A stretch of 64,000 bases of DNA, taken from assembly GCA_000349905.1 (NCBI GenBank), contig KB722736.1, positions 3,050,754 through 3,114,753 of the forward strand, written 5' to 3'. The translations under genes and the position numbers were made by a program. The notes under the pieces were generated by a model. That model was not told the DNA's origin. It made no database searches and was given only the letters and a program-made list of their open reading frames with translations. Shown here one piece after another: positions 35,176-51,163 of this stretch (positions are counted from its first letter, which is position 1; each line of letters starts with the position of its first letter). The stretch is from Volvariella volvacea V23. Lineage: Eukaryota; Basidiomycota; Agaricomycetes; Agaricales; Pluteaceae.

Positions 35176-37936
35176 ATGGCGCCGATAAAGTCAGATACGC
35201 CATCGGAAGAACTTATTTCATTCTTTAAATCCATTTCCTTGTCCCAGGCAAAGGCTGCTGAAGCTGCCAAGTCTGTGAAGAGCGCCACGATCTTGAAGCA
35301 TCTGATCGAAGAGCACAAACTCGCTGAGAGCAACCTCGATGAGAAACAAGCCAGTCTAGTTGTTGGGCTTTCCTTGGGATTGGCGAAGAGTGGGGGCATA
35401 TTACCCTCAGAGAAGGGATATATCATATCGAGGATCAAGGATAGAGCGTTAAAATCCAATGACCAAGTAAACGGTACGCGTCTTAATTGCAGCAATTGCA
35501 GATTAGATACTGACTGCAGAAATACAGCTGCCATCAAATTCTTTGAGCCACACCCATCTCCCATTGATGATGCAGAATTTGATAAAGCATGTGGTGTTGG
35601 TAGGTGCATTTCTGCAGGGTCCACCCCTATATTGATATTACCCTTGCTCAGGTTTCTCGATAACACCCGAACAGATATATAAGAACGCAAAGTCCTACAT
35701 CGCCGCTAACTCTATTGCAGGCTGGACTAGTCTCGGGTCTGTTATCAGCGCGCTGAAGGCTACGGCAGGATTGCGGTGGGCGAACCCCGTGGAGGTCAAG
35801 AACGCAGTAGAGAAAGTCTTCACAGAGACGTTTGGTGCAAAAGAAGCAGCGAAATCGAAGGCTAAGGTGGGCAATCATGCCTTTCCTTCAGACCGAGTAG
35901 TGATTCACCTTGTTGTAGGAACCCAAGGACACGGCAACCGCTGAAGCCAAAGTTGCTGACAATGCCGACGCATTGACTACGTCTAGAAAATCCGTTTTCG
36001 AGGAAGGTTTCCTTGGGCAATTGCATAAGCCTGGGGAAAACCCTCAGATCAATTCCCGCTTGCGCGAAGAACACCTCGCTGCTACTGGAGGTCAAGTATG
36101 GACGCGTTTCCCGCCAGAGCCTAACGGCTATTTGCACATCGGTCATTCAAAGGCTATCTTCGTGAATTTCGGTTATGCTGCACACCACGGTGGGAAGTGT
36201 TACTTGCGTTATGACGACACCAACCCGGAAAAGGAGGAGGCCCAGTACTTTGAAAGCATTCTGGAGGTGGTCCGGTGGCTGGGATTCGAACCCTGGAAAA
36301 TCACGTATTCCAGTGACTATTTTGATGAGTTGTATGATCTAGCCGTTGAGCTAATTAAGCGGGACAAGGCCTATGTATGCCATTGCACTCGTGAGTATAT
36401 CACCACCATCTGAATCGGTTTCATCCAATCTCGTTTTAGAGGAAGAGATCAAGGTTGATCGAGGCGAGAAGCGGGGCCAGCCCAGGCCTTGCATTCATCG
36501 CAATAGGCCAATTGAAGAGTCCCTGAGAGAATTCGAAGCGATGAAGGAAGGAAAATATCGCCCCAAGGAGGCCAATCTACGCATGAAACAAGACCTAGAG
36601 GACGGAAACCCGCAAATGTGGGATTTGACTGCCTACCGTGTCCTTGATGCTCCCCATCACCGAACGGGAGCCAAGTGGAAGATCTATCCAACCTATGACT
36701 TCACTCATTGCCTAGTGGATAGCTTCGAGAATATCTCGTGCGTACCTTTGAGGCGCGGATGGTGGGTTTGTGGCTTAATGGTTTAACAGACACTCCCTAT
36801 GCACAGTGGAGTTTATCGCTTCACGACAGTCGTATGAATGGCTTTGTGATGCACTGGAGGTCTACAAGCCCAGGCAATCAGAGTACGGACGGCTCAGCTT
36901 AGAAGGAACTATAACGTCGAAAAGGAAACTTCTCGCTCTCGTAGAAGGTGGCTACGTGTCTGGTTGGGACGATCCTCGACTCTATACCCTCATTGCCCTA
37001 CGTCGACGAGGTGTTCCCCCTGGTGCGATTATATCCTTCGTCAGCACTCTCGGTGTTTCGACTGCTGGATCCAATATTGAGATAGCAAGGTTTGAGCAGG
37101 CCGTGAGACAGTACCTAGAAGGGAGTGCACCTCGACTTTTGATGGTACTCAAACCGCTCAAGGTTACAATCGACAACCTGCCTGAGGATTACGTGTTGAT
37201 GGTTGAGAAGCCACTTCACCCTAAAGTACCTTCCCTAGGAACTACCACCATTCCCTTTACCCGCACAATCTACATTGATCATGACGATTTTCGCCTCGAA
37301 GACTCAAAGGACTATTTCCGCTTGGCGCCAGGGAAGACTGTTGGCCTATTCCAAGCACCATACCCGATCAGCTATGTATCTCACAAGACTGATCCCGATA
37401 CTCAAGAAGTTACCGAGCTTGTATGTCGATTGGAGAATGAAGGGCCGCCAAAAAAGCCCAAGGCGTTCATCCAATGGGTTGCAGAGCATGCACCTTCCGG
37501 AAGCCCTGTTCGCGTGGATGAAACCCGGATCTTCCATCGTCTTTTTAAGAGCGACAAACCACCCAGCGATTATAAGAGCGATATTGCGCCCGACAGTCTT
37601 GAAATCGTCAAAGGGGCACTGTTGGAGGTTGGCTTCTGGTCACTAGCTAAGCGTCTCATGTTGGAGGCGAAAGCTGAGGCAACGACAAGGGCTGAAAGCG
37701 CTCTCAAGTCAAGTACTGACTACGGAGACACACCACATCCTACAATTGAGCAACTCTTTGGGAATGAATGTGTGCGCTTCCAGGGTCTTCGGGTTGCATA
37801 TTTCGCCCTGGATAAAGATGCGAGGGTCGGTTCCTTGGAGGAGAGTTCCTCCATCAATCCAGGACGGAGGCAGGGCGATTATCTGGTCTTGAATAGGATT
37901 GTGAGCTTGAAGGAAGACTCCGGAAAGGGTTTGTAA
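35176..37936 (+). CDS. GLN4: Glutaminyl-tRNA synthetase
   Basis: Charges tRNA-Gln in the cytosol. It has the eukaryotic N-terminal domain ([20 protein letters not shown] to about residue 180, including [20 protein letters not shown]). The class I catalytic core carries [20 protein letters not shown] with the HIGH motif, [20 protein letters not shown], and [20 protein letters not shown]. The KMSKS-equivalent loop reads TITSKRKL. The anticodon-binding beta-barrels follow ([23 protein letters not shown]) and the end is [12 protein letters not shown] near 37936. Exons 36806-37936 are continuous; the 5' half has five or six introns (for example after GVG near 35599 and after HCT near 36390). Full length for the family. 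Confidence 0.95.
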
Positions 37937-38091
37937 GCTTTGAGCATTCATTATGTTTTAGTATAAGTGGAAATAATCATGCAATTCCATTGTAAAGGTA
38001 TACGTAACAACTCATGACATAACAGAAGACAAAGAAAATTATGCGCGACCTAAAGAACTCCAGAGCATACCAAAATCACAAAATGTATCGA

Positions 38092-39830
38092 TTAATATTC
38101 CTGCTCCTCGACGTCAGCAGAGTCAATGCCAACCTCCTCGTAGTCCTTCTCGAGTGCAGCAAGATCCTCGCGAGCCTCCGAAAATTCACCTTCCTCCATA
38201 CCCTCACCAACGTACCAATGCACGAAAGCACGCTTCGAATAGAGGAGGTCGAACTTGTGATCAAGGCGACTCCAAGCCGAGGAGATAGCGGTAGTGTTGG
38301 ACAGCATACACATGCTGCGGGAGACCTTGGCCAAATCACCACCGGGGACATGTGCCGGGGGCTCATTGCAAATACCGAGCTTGAATCCAGTGGGACACCA
38401 GTCAACGAATTGGATGGTACGCTTGGTCTTGATGATAGCGACGGCAGCGTTAACATCCTTGGGGACGACGTCACCACGGTACAAGAGGGCACAGGCCACT
38501 GGACCAGTCATCAGCATCGGCCAGGGTCATTTGGTCAGAAGGGTTGCTCACTGTATTTGCCTTCCCTAGGATCACATTTAACCATCTGATTGCCAGGCTC
38601 GAAGCAGGAGAATGTCATATCAGCGACAGAATTCTGTTCGTGGTGAGCCTTTTCAGCCGAAATGATGGGTGCGAAGGTGGCAAGCGGGAAGTGAATACGA
38701 GGGAAACTAGAGAGAAACTTAGCTATGCCTCATTTAACAGATAGCAGGGACTTACGGAACCAAGTTGGTTTGGAACTCGTTGAGATCGACGTTCAGGGAA
38801 CCATCGAACCTCAAAGAGGCTGTGATGGAAGAGACGACTTGAGCAATTAGTCGATTCAGGTTGGTGAGGCTGGGAGAGAGAATATTGAGGTTCTTCTTGC
38901 AGATATCGTAAATGGCTTCATTATCGACCTATAATCGATAATGTAATTAACTACGAATATTGATTCGAAAAACGGACGAACCATGAAAGAGCAATCAGAG
39001 TGCTCGAGAGTGGTATGAGTAGTGAGAACAGAGTTGTAGGGTTCGACAACGGAGTTGGCTAATGTTGGCGCAGGATATACACTGAACTCCAGCTTGCTCT
39101 TCTTGCCGTAATCGGTGGAGAGACGCTCAAGGATGAGAGCACCGAAACCGGACCCAGTGCCACCACCAAACGAATGGAAGACAAAGAAGCCTTGGAGACC
39201 AGAGCAGTTATCGGCGAGGCGGCGAACTTTGTCCATAACAACATCAATTTGTTCTTTGCCAATTGTGTAGTGCCCTCGGGCATCTGAGAAGCAGAAAAAA
39301 CTTAAAACACAAGTAAAGGGAAAGGGTTTACCACGTACAGTTACTCGCCGCATCCTCCTTTCCTGTCACAAGAGTTTCGGGATGGAACAAACTCCTGTAG
39401 GGTCCACTTCGCACTTCATCGATAACATTGGGCTCGAGATCAATGTAGAGAGAACGAGGTACGTGTTTTCCTGATGAAGTTTCGGAGAAGAAAGTGCTGA
39501 AGCCATCGTCATTGTGAGATGGTGAACCTTCCATGAGGCGACCATCAGGCTAAGGAATAAGATATAAATGGGCGACATCGCAGGGGGGTTAGCTGGACCT
39601 ACACTAAGCCCATGTTCGACAGTATACAATTCCCCTGTGATAATCTGATCAGCATCACGCCACTTTTTAAAAGGCAATTTGAGCGCAAAAACGAGTAAAA
39701 TACGCGTCTTTGAGCACGATGCGCGTGCTGACGCATATATGGACGTTTTTCGAGGACAAAAAGACTCACAGCATGCATTGCCGATCTGGACACCTGCCTG
39801 ACCAACGTGCACGGAGATGACTTCACGCAT
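38092..39830 (-). CDS. Alpha-tubulin, copy 1
   Basis: Microtubule alpha subunit. [20 protein letters not shown] starts at 39830; then [29 protein letters not shown], the tubulin signature GGGTGSGFG, and the C-terminal block [13 protein letters not shown]. The acidic tail ends VEEQEY, with a terminal tyrosine as detyrosinable alpha-tubulins have; stop TAA at complement 38092-38094. Introns after GNAC|W, after the HGLS motif, in ASN|YARGHYT and after GKY|M match positions in the second copy. In contrast, the last ~140 codons (38517 down to 38092) are a single exon, where copy 2 has several introns. Flanked by GlnRS (convergent) and CPSF100 (divergent). Confidence 0.96.
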
Positions 39831-40435
39831 TTTCAAAGGCTGAGGAGAGCTGCAGGAGGTAGAAAAGTGGTCAGGCTCTTCCTGAAAGACGCGATAAGCG
39901 ATACATACAAAGAGTTTGAGAGACAAGGGAGGACACTGCAATCGGCAGAACGAAGAAGGGATTTTGTAGAAATCCTAGAAATTAAAGCGACTCGTGTTTT
40001 CTCACGCTACCCTGTCTGCTTCCATAACCTGGTCCGTGCGCTTTCCTTTTATGGGTAGGACATAATATGGCATGCTGGGCAAGGAGCGCGAAATGGATGG
40101 ATAAGCAGCACGGTGCTTCGTGTGTGATGCGCTTGAGCTGGTCGGACAGTATTACTATCGTTTGGACTTAGTTTCCGTGTGATGGTCGGGACCACTTGCT
40201 GGCGACTGAGCTATGTGTGTTGGTCGTGTGGACCACCTCATGGCGCAGAACCAGTCAATAACCAGTCTCGCCATTTTGCATGCTCAACATGCACCCCTCT
40301 AACCCACGTAGTCCTTGCCAGCCCTCCATCCTTGTCACCACAAACGCGTGACGTCACACTTATTTGGCCTCATCCCCGACCGCAAACACCCAGCCAGGCT
40401 TCAGCACACCTTGAGGCAACGAATATCCTCATGCA
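39831..40435. promoter_or_regulatory. Divergent promoter region, alpha-tubulin 1 / CPSF100
   Basis: 605 bases between two divergent start codons. It contains short open frames on both strands without recognisable products. The clearest regulatory-looking word is the composite ACGCGTGACGTCA at 40344-40356. TATAA-type core elements are not obvious. Confidence 0.5.
40344..40356. promoter_or_regulatory. MCB-like ACGCGT overlapping CRE-like TGACGTCA
   Basis: ACGCGT is the MluI cell-cycle box bound by MBF-type factors; TGACGTCA is the palindromic bZIP (CREB/ATF) site. They share one T, about 80 bases upstream of the CPSF100 ATG. Word-level evidence only. Confidence 0.4.
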
Positions 40436-43400
40436 ATGATAACCTTCACACCCTTATCTGGTGCTGTTGGATCGACACATACGGCTCCTCTCTCCTATTT
40501 GCTCCAGGTCGACGATGTACGCATACTGCTGGATTGCGGCTCTCCAGACTGGGCGCCTGAGCCCCACCACACTCAGAAGGGGGAAGGGGGTGTGTGTTAT
40601 CGTTGGGAAAATTACTGTCAGCGCCTCAAAGAGTAATGCCATTTTTTGTAACTATTTACACCTATTGACTTCATTTTTTCCTTCCAAGATGCGCGCCCAC
40701 TGTCGACCTAGTTTTACTCTCTCATGGTGACCTCGCCCATGTTGGCCTATATCCCTACGCTCACGCTCGATGGGGCTTAAAGGCTCCAGCATATGCTACG
40801 CTCCCTGTACAATCAATGGGTCGTATCGCCGTAACTGAGGATATTGAAGGAATTCGGGATGAACACGACATAAAAGACCAGCCTGCTTCCAACTCCTTTT
40901 CTCACACCGAAGAATTACCAGAGAAAGATGTGAACTCAACTGAAGGTGCAGCGTCCAATACTGAAGCGGGAAGATATATTGCTACAATAGCTGAAGTACA
41001 TGACGCATTCACATACATCAATACGTTGCGTTATTCTCAACCTACACACCTTCAAGGTATTAAATCGAAACCTTGGAAAGACCTCCATTGATTTCTTTGT
41101 GGGATAGGCAAGTGCCAAGGGTTAACCATCACCCCATTCAATGCAGGACACACCCTTGGAGGTACCATCTGGAAGATAAGGTCACCATCGGCGGGAACAA
41201 TCGTATATGCTGTCAATATCAATCATATGCGTGAACGACACCTCGATGGCACTGTGTTAATGAGACAAGCGGCAGGAGGAGTATATGAACCGCTAGCACG
41301 ACCAGACCTACTTATAACGGACGCTGACAGAGCATCCGTGGTCACCAGTCGTCGGAAGGACAGAGACGCTGCACTGATAGGTGTGTGTCCGAATGTACTA
41401 TGCATTTTCCAGTTATTTGCTGACAGATTTCGGATCATGAAGACACCATTACCTCCACACTTACCTCCCGCTCCTCGCTCCTTTTGCCTTGCGATTCCAG
41501 CTCCCGGGTCCTTGAGCTTCTAGTCTTGCTTGACCAACATTGGAATTATTCTAGACTGCGATTTCCTATCTGCTTCTTATCACGGACTGGTAGGGAGATG
41601 CTAGCCTTTGTCCGTAGTATGATGGAGTGGCTGGGTGGAACAGTTAGCAAAGAAGATGTTGGCGTTGGTGATGAATCTTCGTCCGGGAGAAAGGATCACA
41701 AAAGGAAAAGAGCTGATGATGGCGAGGATGACGCTCTTGGCGCCCTGGCGTTGCGTTTCAGGTCCGTCATTTCGCTCACTTTCAATTTTCATTTCATTAA
41801 TCTTGGCACGTAGACACTTGGACTTCTTTCCCAATCCTCAGGCACTTCTACAAAGTTACTCTTCCAAGGACCCAAAGCTAATCCTTGCCGTTCCTGCATC
41901 GCTTTCTCATGGCCCATCGCGGACTCTGTTTTGTGATTTTGCTAGTGTTCCGGGGAATGTGGTGCTCCTAACAGGCCGGGGAGAGGAAGGTACTCTTGGA
42001 CGCGATTTATTCAACAAGTGGAATGACTCGCAACGCGTGGACGACAAATGGGACAAAGGAAAAATAGGAAGTAATATCATGATGGATGGCGTATTGGGGT
42101 TGGAGGTAAGTCATTTGGTGTGCTTTCTGTGCGTGTTTAGCAGCGTCCCTTATTGATTGTAGATGAATTATAAAGTTCCCCTGCAAGGTGCCGAACTCGA
42201 GGAACACTTGCAAAACGAACGCAGTGCTCAAGAAAAGGAGGCCGCTCAACAAGCCGCTCTAGCACGAAATCAACGGATGCTCGAGGCTGACGAGGATGAT
42301 AGTGACTCTGAATCAGATTCAGATGCCGAGGAGGAGGATGAAGTCCGACAAGCACTATCCGGGGATATGGAAATCGAAATAGATGGCGCTAACAAGTCTG
42401 AACGTCGAAGGAAAGGCGACAGGATGCTTGATGGGGACTGGGGACTAGACGGAGACGAAGGTTTGACCAGGCAACTGCTGTCATTCGATATTTATATCAA
42501 GGGAAATGTATCCAAGGCTACATCTTTCTTCAAGAATGTAGGTGGACAAACCCAGCGATTTCGAATGTTCCCATATGTGGAGAAAAAGAGGAGGGTAGAT
42601 GAGTATGGAGAGACGATTGATGTTGGTATGTGGTTGAGGAAAGGAAAGGTATTGGAGGAGGCGGAAAGCGACGAGGCCAACGAACTAAAGGCTAAGAAAC
42701 AGGTTGAGGAAGAGGCAAAGGTGGGTAGCATTCATTCAATCTACCTATACAATCCAAAACGATATCTCGTAGAAAGCGGTTCGCGAGCCACCGTCGAAGT
42801 ACGTGAGCTCCGTGACAGAAGTTCAGCTTGCCTGTCGCCTCCTTTTTGTTGACCTTGAGGGTTTAAATGACGGAAGAGCAGTGAAAACTATTGTTCCGCA
42901 GGTGAACCCTCGCAAAATGGTGCGTATTTTTTCCTGCTTTACTCTTCATTTCGTAATGATGGATGTTAGGTTATCGTGCATGCATCTACAAACTCTGCGG
43001 AGGCTCTCGTAGAAAGTTGCGCCAACATCAGATCCATGACAAAGGACATTTACACTCCTGCAATTGGAGAGAGCGTTCAAATTGGACAGCAAACAAATTC
43101 ATTTTCGATATCTATTAGCGACGAATTATTGGCATCGTTACGAATGTCACGGGTGAGCGTATTCATCACGCTGACCAATAGCGCATGTTTCTGACAACCT
43201 ATAGTTTGAGGACAACGAAGTTGGGTACGTCACTGGTAGGGTACTTGCCCACGTAAACTCCACAATTCCGACACTGGAACCGGCTTCGGTGGTTACACAA
43301 TCCCCCGCACTTGGAGCAGCACCAACATTGGGGGCCCGCCCGCCAGCGACGTTACCACATTCTACGATGATCGGTGAACTCAAGCTGACCGCATTGAAAG

Positions 43401-43615
43401 CGCGACTAGCAGCGATTGGAATACATGCAGAGCTTGTTGGTGAGGGTGTTTTGATCTGTGGGCCTGGCTCAAAGCATGGATCGAATGGTCTCGAAGAATC
43501 GGTTGCAGTTCGAAAGACTGCTAAAGGTAGGGTAGAGCTTGAGGGTAACGTTTCAGAGGTGTACTATGCTGTGCGTAGAGAGATATATGGTCTCCACGCA
43601 CTTGTAGCGGCCTGA
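40436..43615 (+). CDS. CFT2: CPSF100/Cft2, pre-mRNA 3'-end processing factor
   Basis: Non-catalytic metallo-beta-lactamase/beta-CASP partner of the CPSF73 endonuclease. Start MITFTPLSGAVGSTHTAPLS with the substrate-side strand YLLQVDDVRILLDCGSPDW. The usual HxHxDH metal motif is replaced by LLSHGDLAHVGLYPYA, as expected for this inactive subunit. Then LTITPFNAGHTLGGTIWKI, the beta-CASP region (PDLLITDADRASVVT, RLRFPICFLSRTGREMLAFV), an acidic insert DEDDSDSESDSDAEEEDEV, and the C-terminal domain (PRKMIIVHASTNSAEALVES; ISDELLASLRMSRFEDNEVG). Ends YGLHALVAA, TGA near 43615. About 12 short introns. Sits between two alpha-tubulin genes. Confidence 0.93.
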
Positions 43616-43762
43616 GTTGTGTATTACTGTGCCTAGAGTACTTCTTGGTCTCGATGGTCCACGGGACCGACATTGCTTATGGAAGCCGAACTTTGGGACC
43701 GATAGCCCTTCCACCGTCCCTTTGTCCTGAACCATCCTTTCCTGAGTTTTTACGAAAACAAA

Positions 43763-45712
<1,950 letters not shown>

Positions 45713-45915
45713 GTATATAATTCTGGATTTTGTTCCTCCCCAATATCCTAGCCATACCTAGGCGGTCTTTCCGTCGGGGACACTTAATCTTGTTCTGTAA
45801 ATTGGCCACTTTACATCTTATCTAAAAATGTTATCTATGTACGAGATCTATCATTGCGACCTCTTAATCGATCATACCATCTATATGGATATATGGATGC
45901 TATATCAGCAAGGTA

Positions 45916-46992
45916 TCATTGGTTGTCTTGGATGGTAATTTCAATTCCTTTTTCTAGTCGACGGACAGAAATGCTGCACTACATTTAGCAAAGATCACAA
46001 TTGCAGGGTAATAGCGAACCTGGATAAGTCCTTGATGGTGTAACTAGGCTTGCAATTCTCTAGTTCTGTTTGTGGGTGGGTGGTAAGCAATGCAATTGTA
46101 GTACACCCGGCTGCCACGCCACTTCGTACACCAGATGGAGCATCTTCAAACACCACACCTGGAACACAGTCTCAATTCGATGCAAATGGGGGACGGAGTG
46201 GGTACATGCAATTTTCTGGCTTGACGCCTAATTTCTGTGCACCTAGGAGGTATGGATCTGGGCTTTGCAATTACCGTCAACAACCTGTTGCAACTTGTGT
46301 ACCTAAACTTACTATGGTTTACCGTACTGAACGTCATCGGCGGTCACAAGTACATCCGGAACGGGAACACCAGTGACCTCGAGTGCACTACTGGCATAAA
46401 TCTTTGTCGCGGAGGTACATATGGCCCAGCAAGCATCAGGTAGATGGCGCCCTGATGCAAGCTGCACCGACTCGGTACTTGTCATGCCACCCTGGAAAGT
46501 GGAACCAACTCACCACATCGAGGACAGCAGCAGCACCCGGCAGCTTGACAATACCGCTCCGGCCATCCTCTTTGGAAGAAGTAAGGATGGCTCGCTCAAA
46601 TCGGGCAGTCTCTTGCTAGGGTCCCGTGTTAGCAGGGTGCATGGAGTGTAATCCCGGCCACGTTGTCAGGTTGGCCTACCTCCAAGATGACAGGGTCCTC
46701 TATGCCACAGTGTATTCTCAAATTATCGATCGTTCGAATACCATGTGAAGCTGGGCATTAGTTAGCACCGATGATTAGTATCTGAATGAAAGTCCCACTA
46801 GTTAGGATTTTTGTGACATCGATGCTCGGATATGCCTGCTGGAATACCTCCCAGGCACCTATAACGCCAGGGGTGGAATCTATCAAAGTGCCATCCATGT
46901 CGAAGAGTCTACGGAGACATATTAGAAAGGGGTGTGTTTGTGTAAAAAAGGGCAGCTCACATAGCATCAGCCTGTATGGTGATCGAAGGCAT
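45916..46992 (-). CDS. HAD-family phosphatase, glycerol-3-phosphatase/sugar-phosphatase type
   Basis: Dephosphorylates small phospho-metabolites; relatives Gpp1/2 make glycerol and Dog1/2 act on 2-deoxyglucose-6-phosphate. The joined start is MPSITIQADAI|LFDMDGTLIDST, motif I DxDGT with both catalytic aspartates. Then VIGAWEVFQQAYPSIDVTKI, SHGIRTIDNLRIHCGIEDP, VILE and RFERAILTSS. The substrate part TGVPVPDVLVTADDVQYGKP is followed by YPDPYLLGAQKLGVKPENC, and motif IV VVFEDAPSGVRSGVAAGC. It ends IEITIQDNQ, TGA at complement 45916-45918. Several 45-60 base introns; those at 46460-46640 are less certain. It diverges from Sec15 across 165 bases. Confidence 0.85.
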
Positions 46993-47157
46993 AGCAAGGA
47001 GCAGGGATCAGGTAGAACTGGGCATTGGACATGGCTCTTGCTTGTCAAGATACCGAGCCGGCTATCAATTGTTTGGCAGGGGCATGAGAGCCAAATACAC
47101 ATGCACCATGCGTATCCCGCAAATAGACAGCATTAGCACATTCAAGTCGGCACAATT

Positions 47158-50049
47158 ATGCCTCCGCGCAGGCGTCCCCAATATACCCAGGAGAACATTG
47201 ACCAACAGCTCCAGCAGATCCACCTTCTCGATCCATCTTCATCTTCGGAGAATCTAGAACAGTTAGGGCCCCTCATCAAGCAAATTCACGCCTCCCGGCA
47301 GCAGGACACTTTCCTCCGAACGGTGCAGGGCCTTGTTGAATCTAAAGACGCAGAGATCGAAAAGATATGCGGTGATAACTACCAGGATTTCATTTCCTCG
47401 GTTACGACCCTGTTCACGGTCAAATCTTATACCGACAGAATGAAGCAAACCATTACCTCCTTGGATAGCAGTGTTTCACAGCTCGGAAGAGGATTGGTGG
47501 AGAAAAAGCGTGGTCTCCTGCAGCTCAAGAAAACAGCCGCGAATCTCGATGAGGCTATTGACACGCTGCAAGCATGCTTGCGTGTCCTGGATGTTGTGAA
47601 TCGCGTCGATGAAATGATTCGGGAGGGAAAGTATTGGAGTGCACTGAGGGTCCGTCCTTTACACTGCCGTCAACGCTATTCTATAATCACAAGCGCGTTT
47701 AATAGTCCCTGGAGGACATACAATCAATGCCGCCGACATCGTTGTCGCAGACGCCCTTCTTCCAGTATCTGCTGTCCTCATTGCCTTCGTTACGCGGGGC
47801 GATTAAAGACGCGGTCACTGCATCAATGAAGCAGTGGCTACTCGAGATAAGGAACGTGAGCACGGAGGTAGGTCGTCTTGCCACAGAGGCAATGGAGACA
47901 AGAATAAAGCGGTGGCGAACCCGAAAAGAGAAAGATCTAAATTTGCGCAACAGTCGAGTGGGCGGCGCTGTTGAACTTGCAAGCTACGAGAAGGTTGAAT
48001 GTGCGTCAGGGACTCGTAATAGCCGATCTCATGACACTAATTATGTGTTAGTTGATGTCTTTCACAACGATAAACTCCTCGTCGATTTTAAACCATTGTT
48101 TGAGTGTATACACATATATACCGCCTTGGAATCACTGGAGGAGTTGCAGCGGTCATACCAGGCCGACAGGAAGGTAATTTGTGATCTCTTTTAATTTATG
48201 CCAGATTGATAAGAGCGCTGGTGGCATAGGCCCAATCTAACCTTATCCTACCAAGCCCTCTCCCTCTTGTGTCGCTGCCTTCTTTGCTGCAAGAGATATC
48301 CGGATTTTTTATTGTAGAGCACCATGTCCTTGCAACAACAGGGACCTTTCGTTCAGAGAGAGATGTTGAAGAACTCTGGGACTCGCTCGTTGTTGGTCTT
48401 GTGGCCGCAATCAAGTTCTCCCTGCATACTGAGACAGACCCGGAGGTCTTCATGAAAGTGAAAGAGACTTTGATAAGCTTTATTATGACCTTGGAGGTTA
48501 GTATATGCTGCTGTTGCATCACTCCGGCTGAATGTTGTCTTTATTAGGCTTATTCCTACTCAACATCTTCACTACACTCCTATCTACTGGCGCTGTTTGA
48601 ACGCCATGCTAGATTATTAGAGACGCAGTTCAGCCGTATATTTGAGAGCGTATGTTTCATACTTGATCCTCCCATATAATTCTCAGATATTATTAGATTG
48701 TCAAACAAGATGACCACCTACCAATGCAGGTGGAAACCGCGGACGAGCTTCAGGCGGTGTTAGTTAGTGTCTGGTTGAGCGATGAGGAACGAAAAGGAAT
48801 TGAAAGGTGAGACCTACTACTATTATATCACAATAATTATTAAGCTATTCTAGATCCCCACTTCCTCAACTGCTGCCTTGGTCACAATCATTCTACCTAT
48901 GTTGCCGAGATGTAAGTTAGTCGACCATCCTCCTCCCCGTTATTGAAAATCATCAGATACGAGCCTTCATCAACAAATTTTATGCCTTTGTGGAGGGTGT
49001 ATCGCAACACCATCGTAATATTGATGATTTACTCAGCAAAGTCGGTGACACGTTATTTCAGTACTGATATCTTCCTAAAACGAGAGGTTCACAGTCGCTG
49101 GATAACCTCCTAATCAAATACATTAGCGAGCCCATTGATCAACGACTTGCAAGCGTCTCTACCCTCTCACAAATAGCGCAAGTTATCACAAATCTAGAGC
49201 ATTTTCAGGTCGCCTGCTCTGAATTGGAATATTCTATCACTGGTGTTCGGTAAGGATAGCACTTGACCTCATTCTGTAGTTTTTCATACGCTCTTGCAGC
49301 TCTGGGCAAAGAGGAGTCCTCAAACTAACGGCATCTCAATCATTTGGGGTGACACTTGATCGTGCCCTTGCCCGTATCAACGGATTGATCACTTCCAAAC
49401 TCGATCAATTCTTTGAGTTGTCAGAGTATGAGTGGACGCCCTCAACCCGCGAGAATGCCCCTAGCATGTACCTATATGAACTCGTAAATTGGCTCACGAC
49501 AGTTGTAGACTCTCTGGTCGTGAAGGAGGTGTATAAGGATGAAGCATATAAAGGCGCCCTCAATTATATTGCAGAGTGCTTGATTGTAAGTCAAACACGT
49601 CAGGGCTTAGCAATCTACTGATCGAGCGATGCAGGGTTTCCTTACAGGGAGGGATGTCACCATGATGAATGAAAACGCGATATCTAATATACTCATCGAT
49701 GTGGACTTTTTGGAAGAAGAACTTAAACGAATCGGAAGACCACATCTGGCATCCGTGTTTGTGGAGTTACGCACGGTAATTCGTTACTTACCCCAGGCAA
49801 TTGTTTGCGTGCTCATGAATACTGCAGACTACATCCATTCCTTTAAGTGGTAATGTCCAAGAATACCTCGTACCAGCGATTCGTCACGCATCATACAGTA
49901 TCGTTAGGCCCAAGAGACTCCAGGCGCTACTCGAAAAATTGGCCAAGTTTGGGACTACCCAACGTGATGCCGCCGCCCGCGACCTGGCAGAAAAGCGTAG
50001 GAAGGAAGCGGACGCCGTCGGTCGTCTATACCCAGGCGAAAATCGCTGA
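47158..50049 (+). CDS. SEC15: Exocyst subunit Sec15
   Basis: Links Rab-GTP (Sec4) on secretory vesicles to the exocyst at sites of growth. From MPPRRRPQYTQENIDQQLQQ, the N-terminal coiled coil includes LGPLIKQIHASRQQDTFLRT and VSQLGRGLVEKKRGLLQLKK. Then SMPPTSLSQTPFFQYLLSSL, KPLFECIHIYTALESLEELQ, RSYQADRK and the C-terminal helical domain (SGFFIVEHHVLATTG; VEELWDSLVVGLVAAIKFSL; YLYELVNWLTTVVDSLVV; NAISNILIDVDFLEEELKRI). Ends GRLYPGENR, TGA 50047-50049. About 13 introns, several around 48650-49300 with small exons. Length is in the normal Sec15 range. Confidence 0.92.
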
Positions 50050-50317
50050 TATATACCAGGTGTACCATTTCGTTAACAATGACTTATCTTTATCCCTACG
50101 ACTTGACGGAGATATTATTTGGTCTATATAAAACGCTCTGCTGGGAGGCACGGGTAACAGAATTCAAACAATCCAGCGAGCTAAAAAAAAGTACCAGGGA
50201 ACACATTTAAAAGAGATGTACGAGACGAACCGGTGCCGACACTTTAGGCATCATGAAGGGATCGTGACACGTGGAACAACGCTAATAAGGTAGGAACGTG
50301 AAATGGGATAGGAGCAG

Positions 50318-51163
<846 letters not shown>

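Noticed and set aside
40436..43615. Possible loss of the nuclease metal motif in CPSF100
   Set aside because: The missing HxHxDH is normal for the CPSF100/Cft2 branch and is not a defect.
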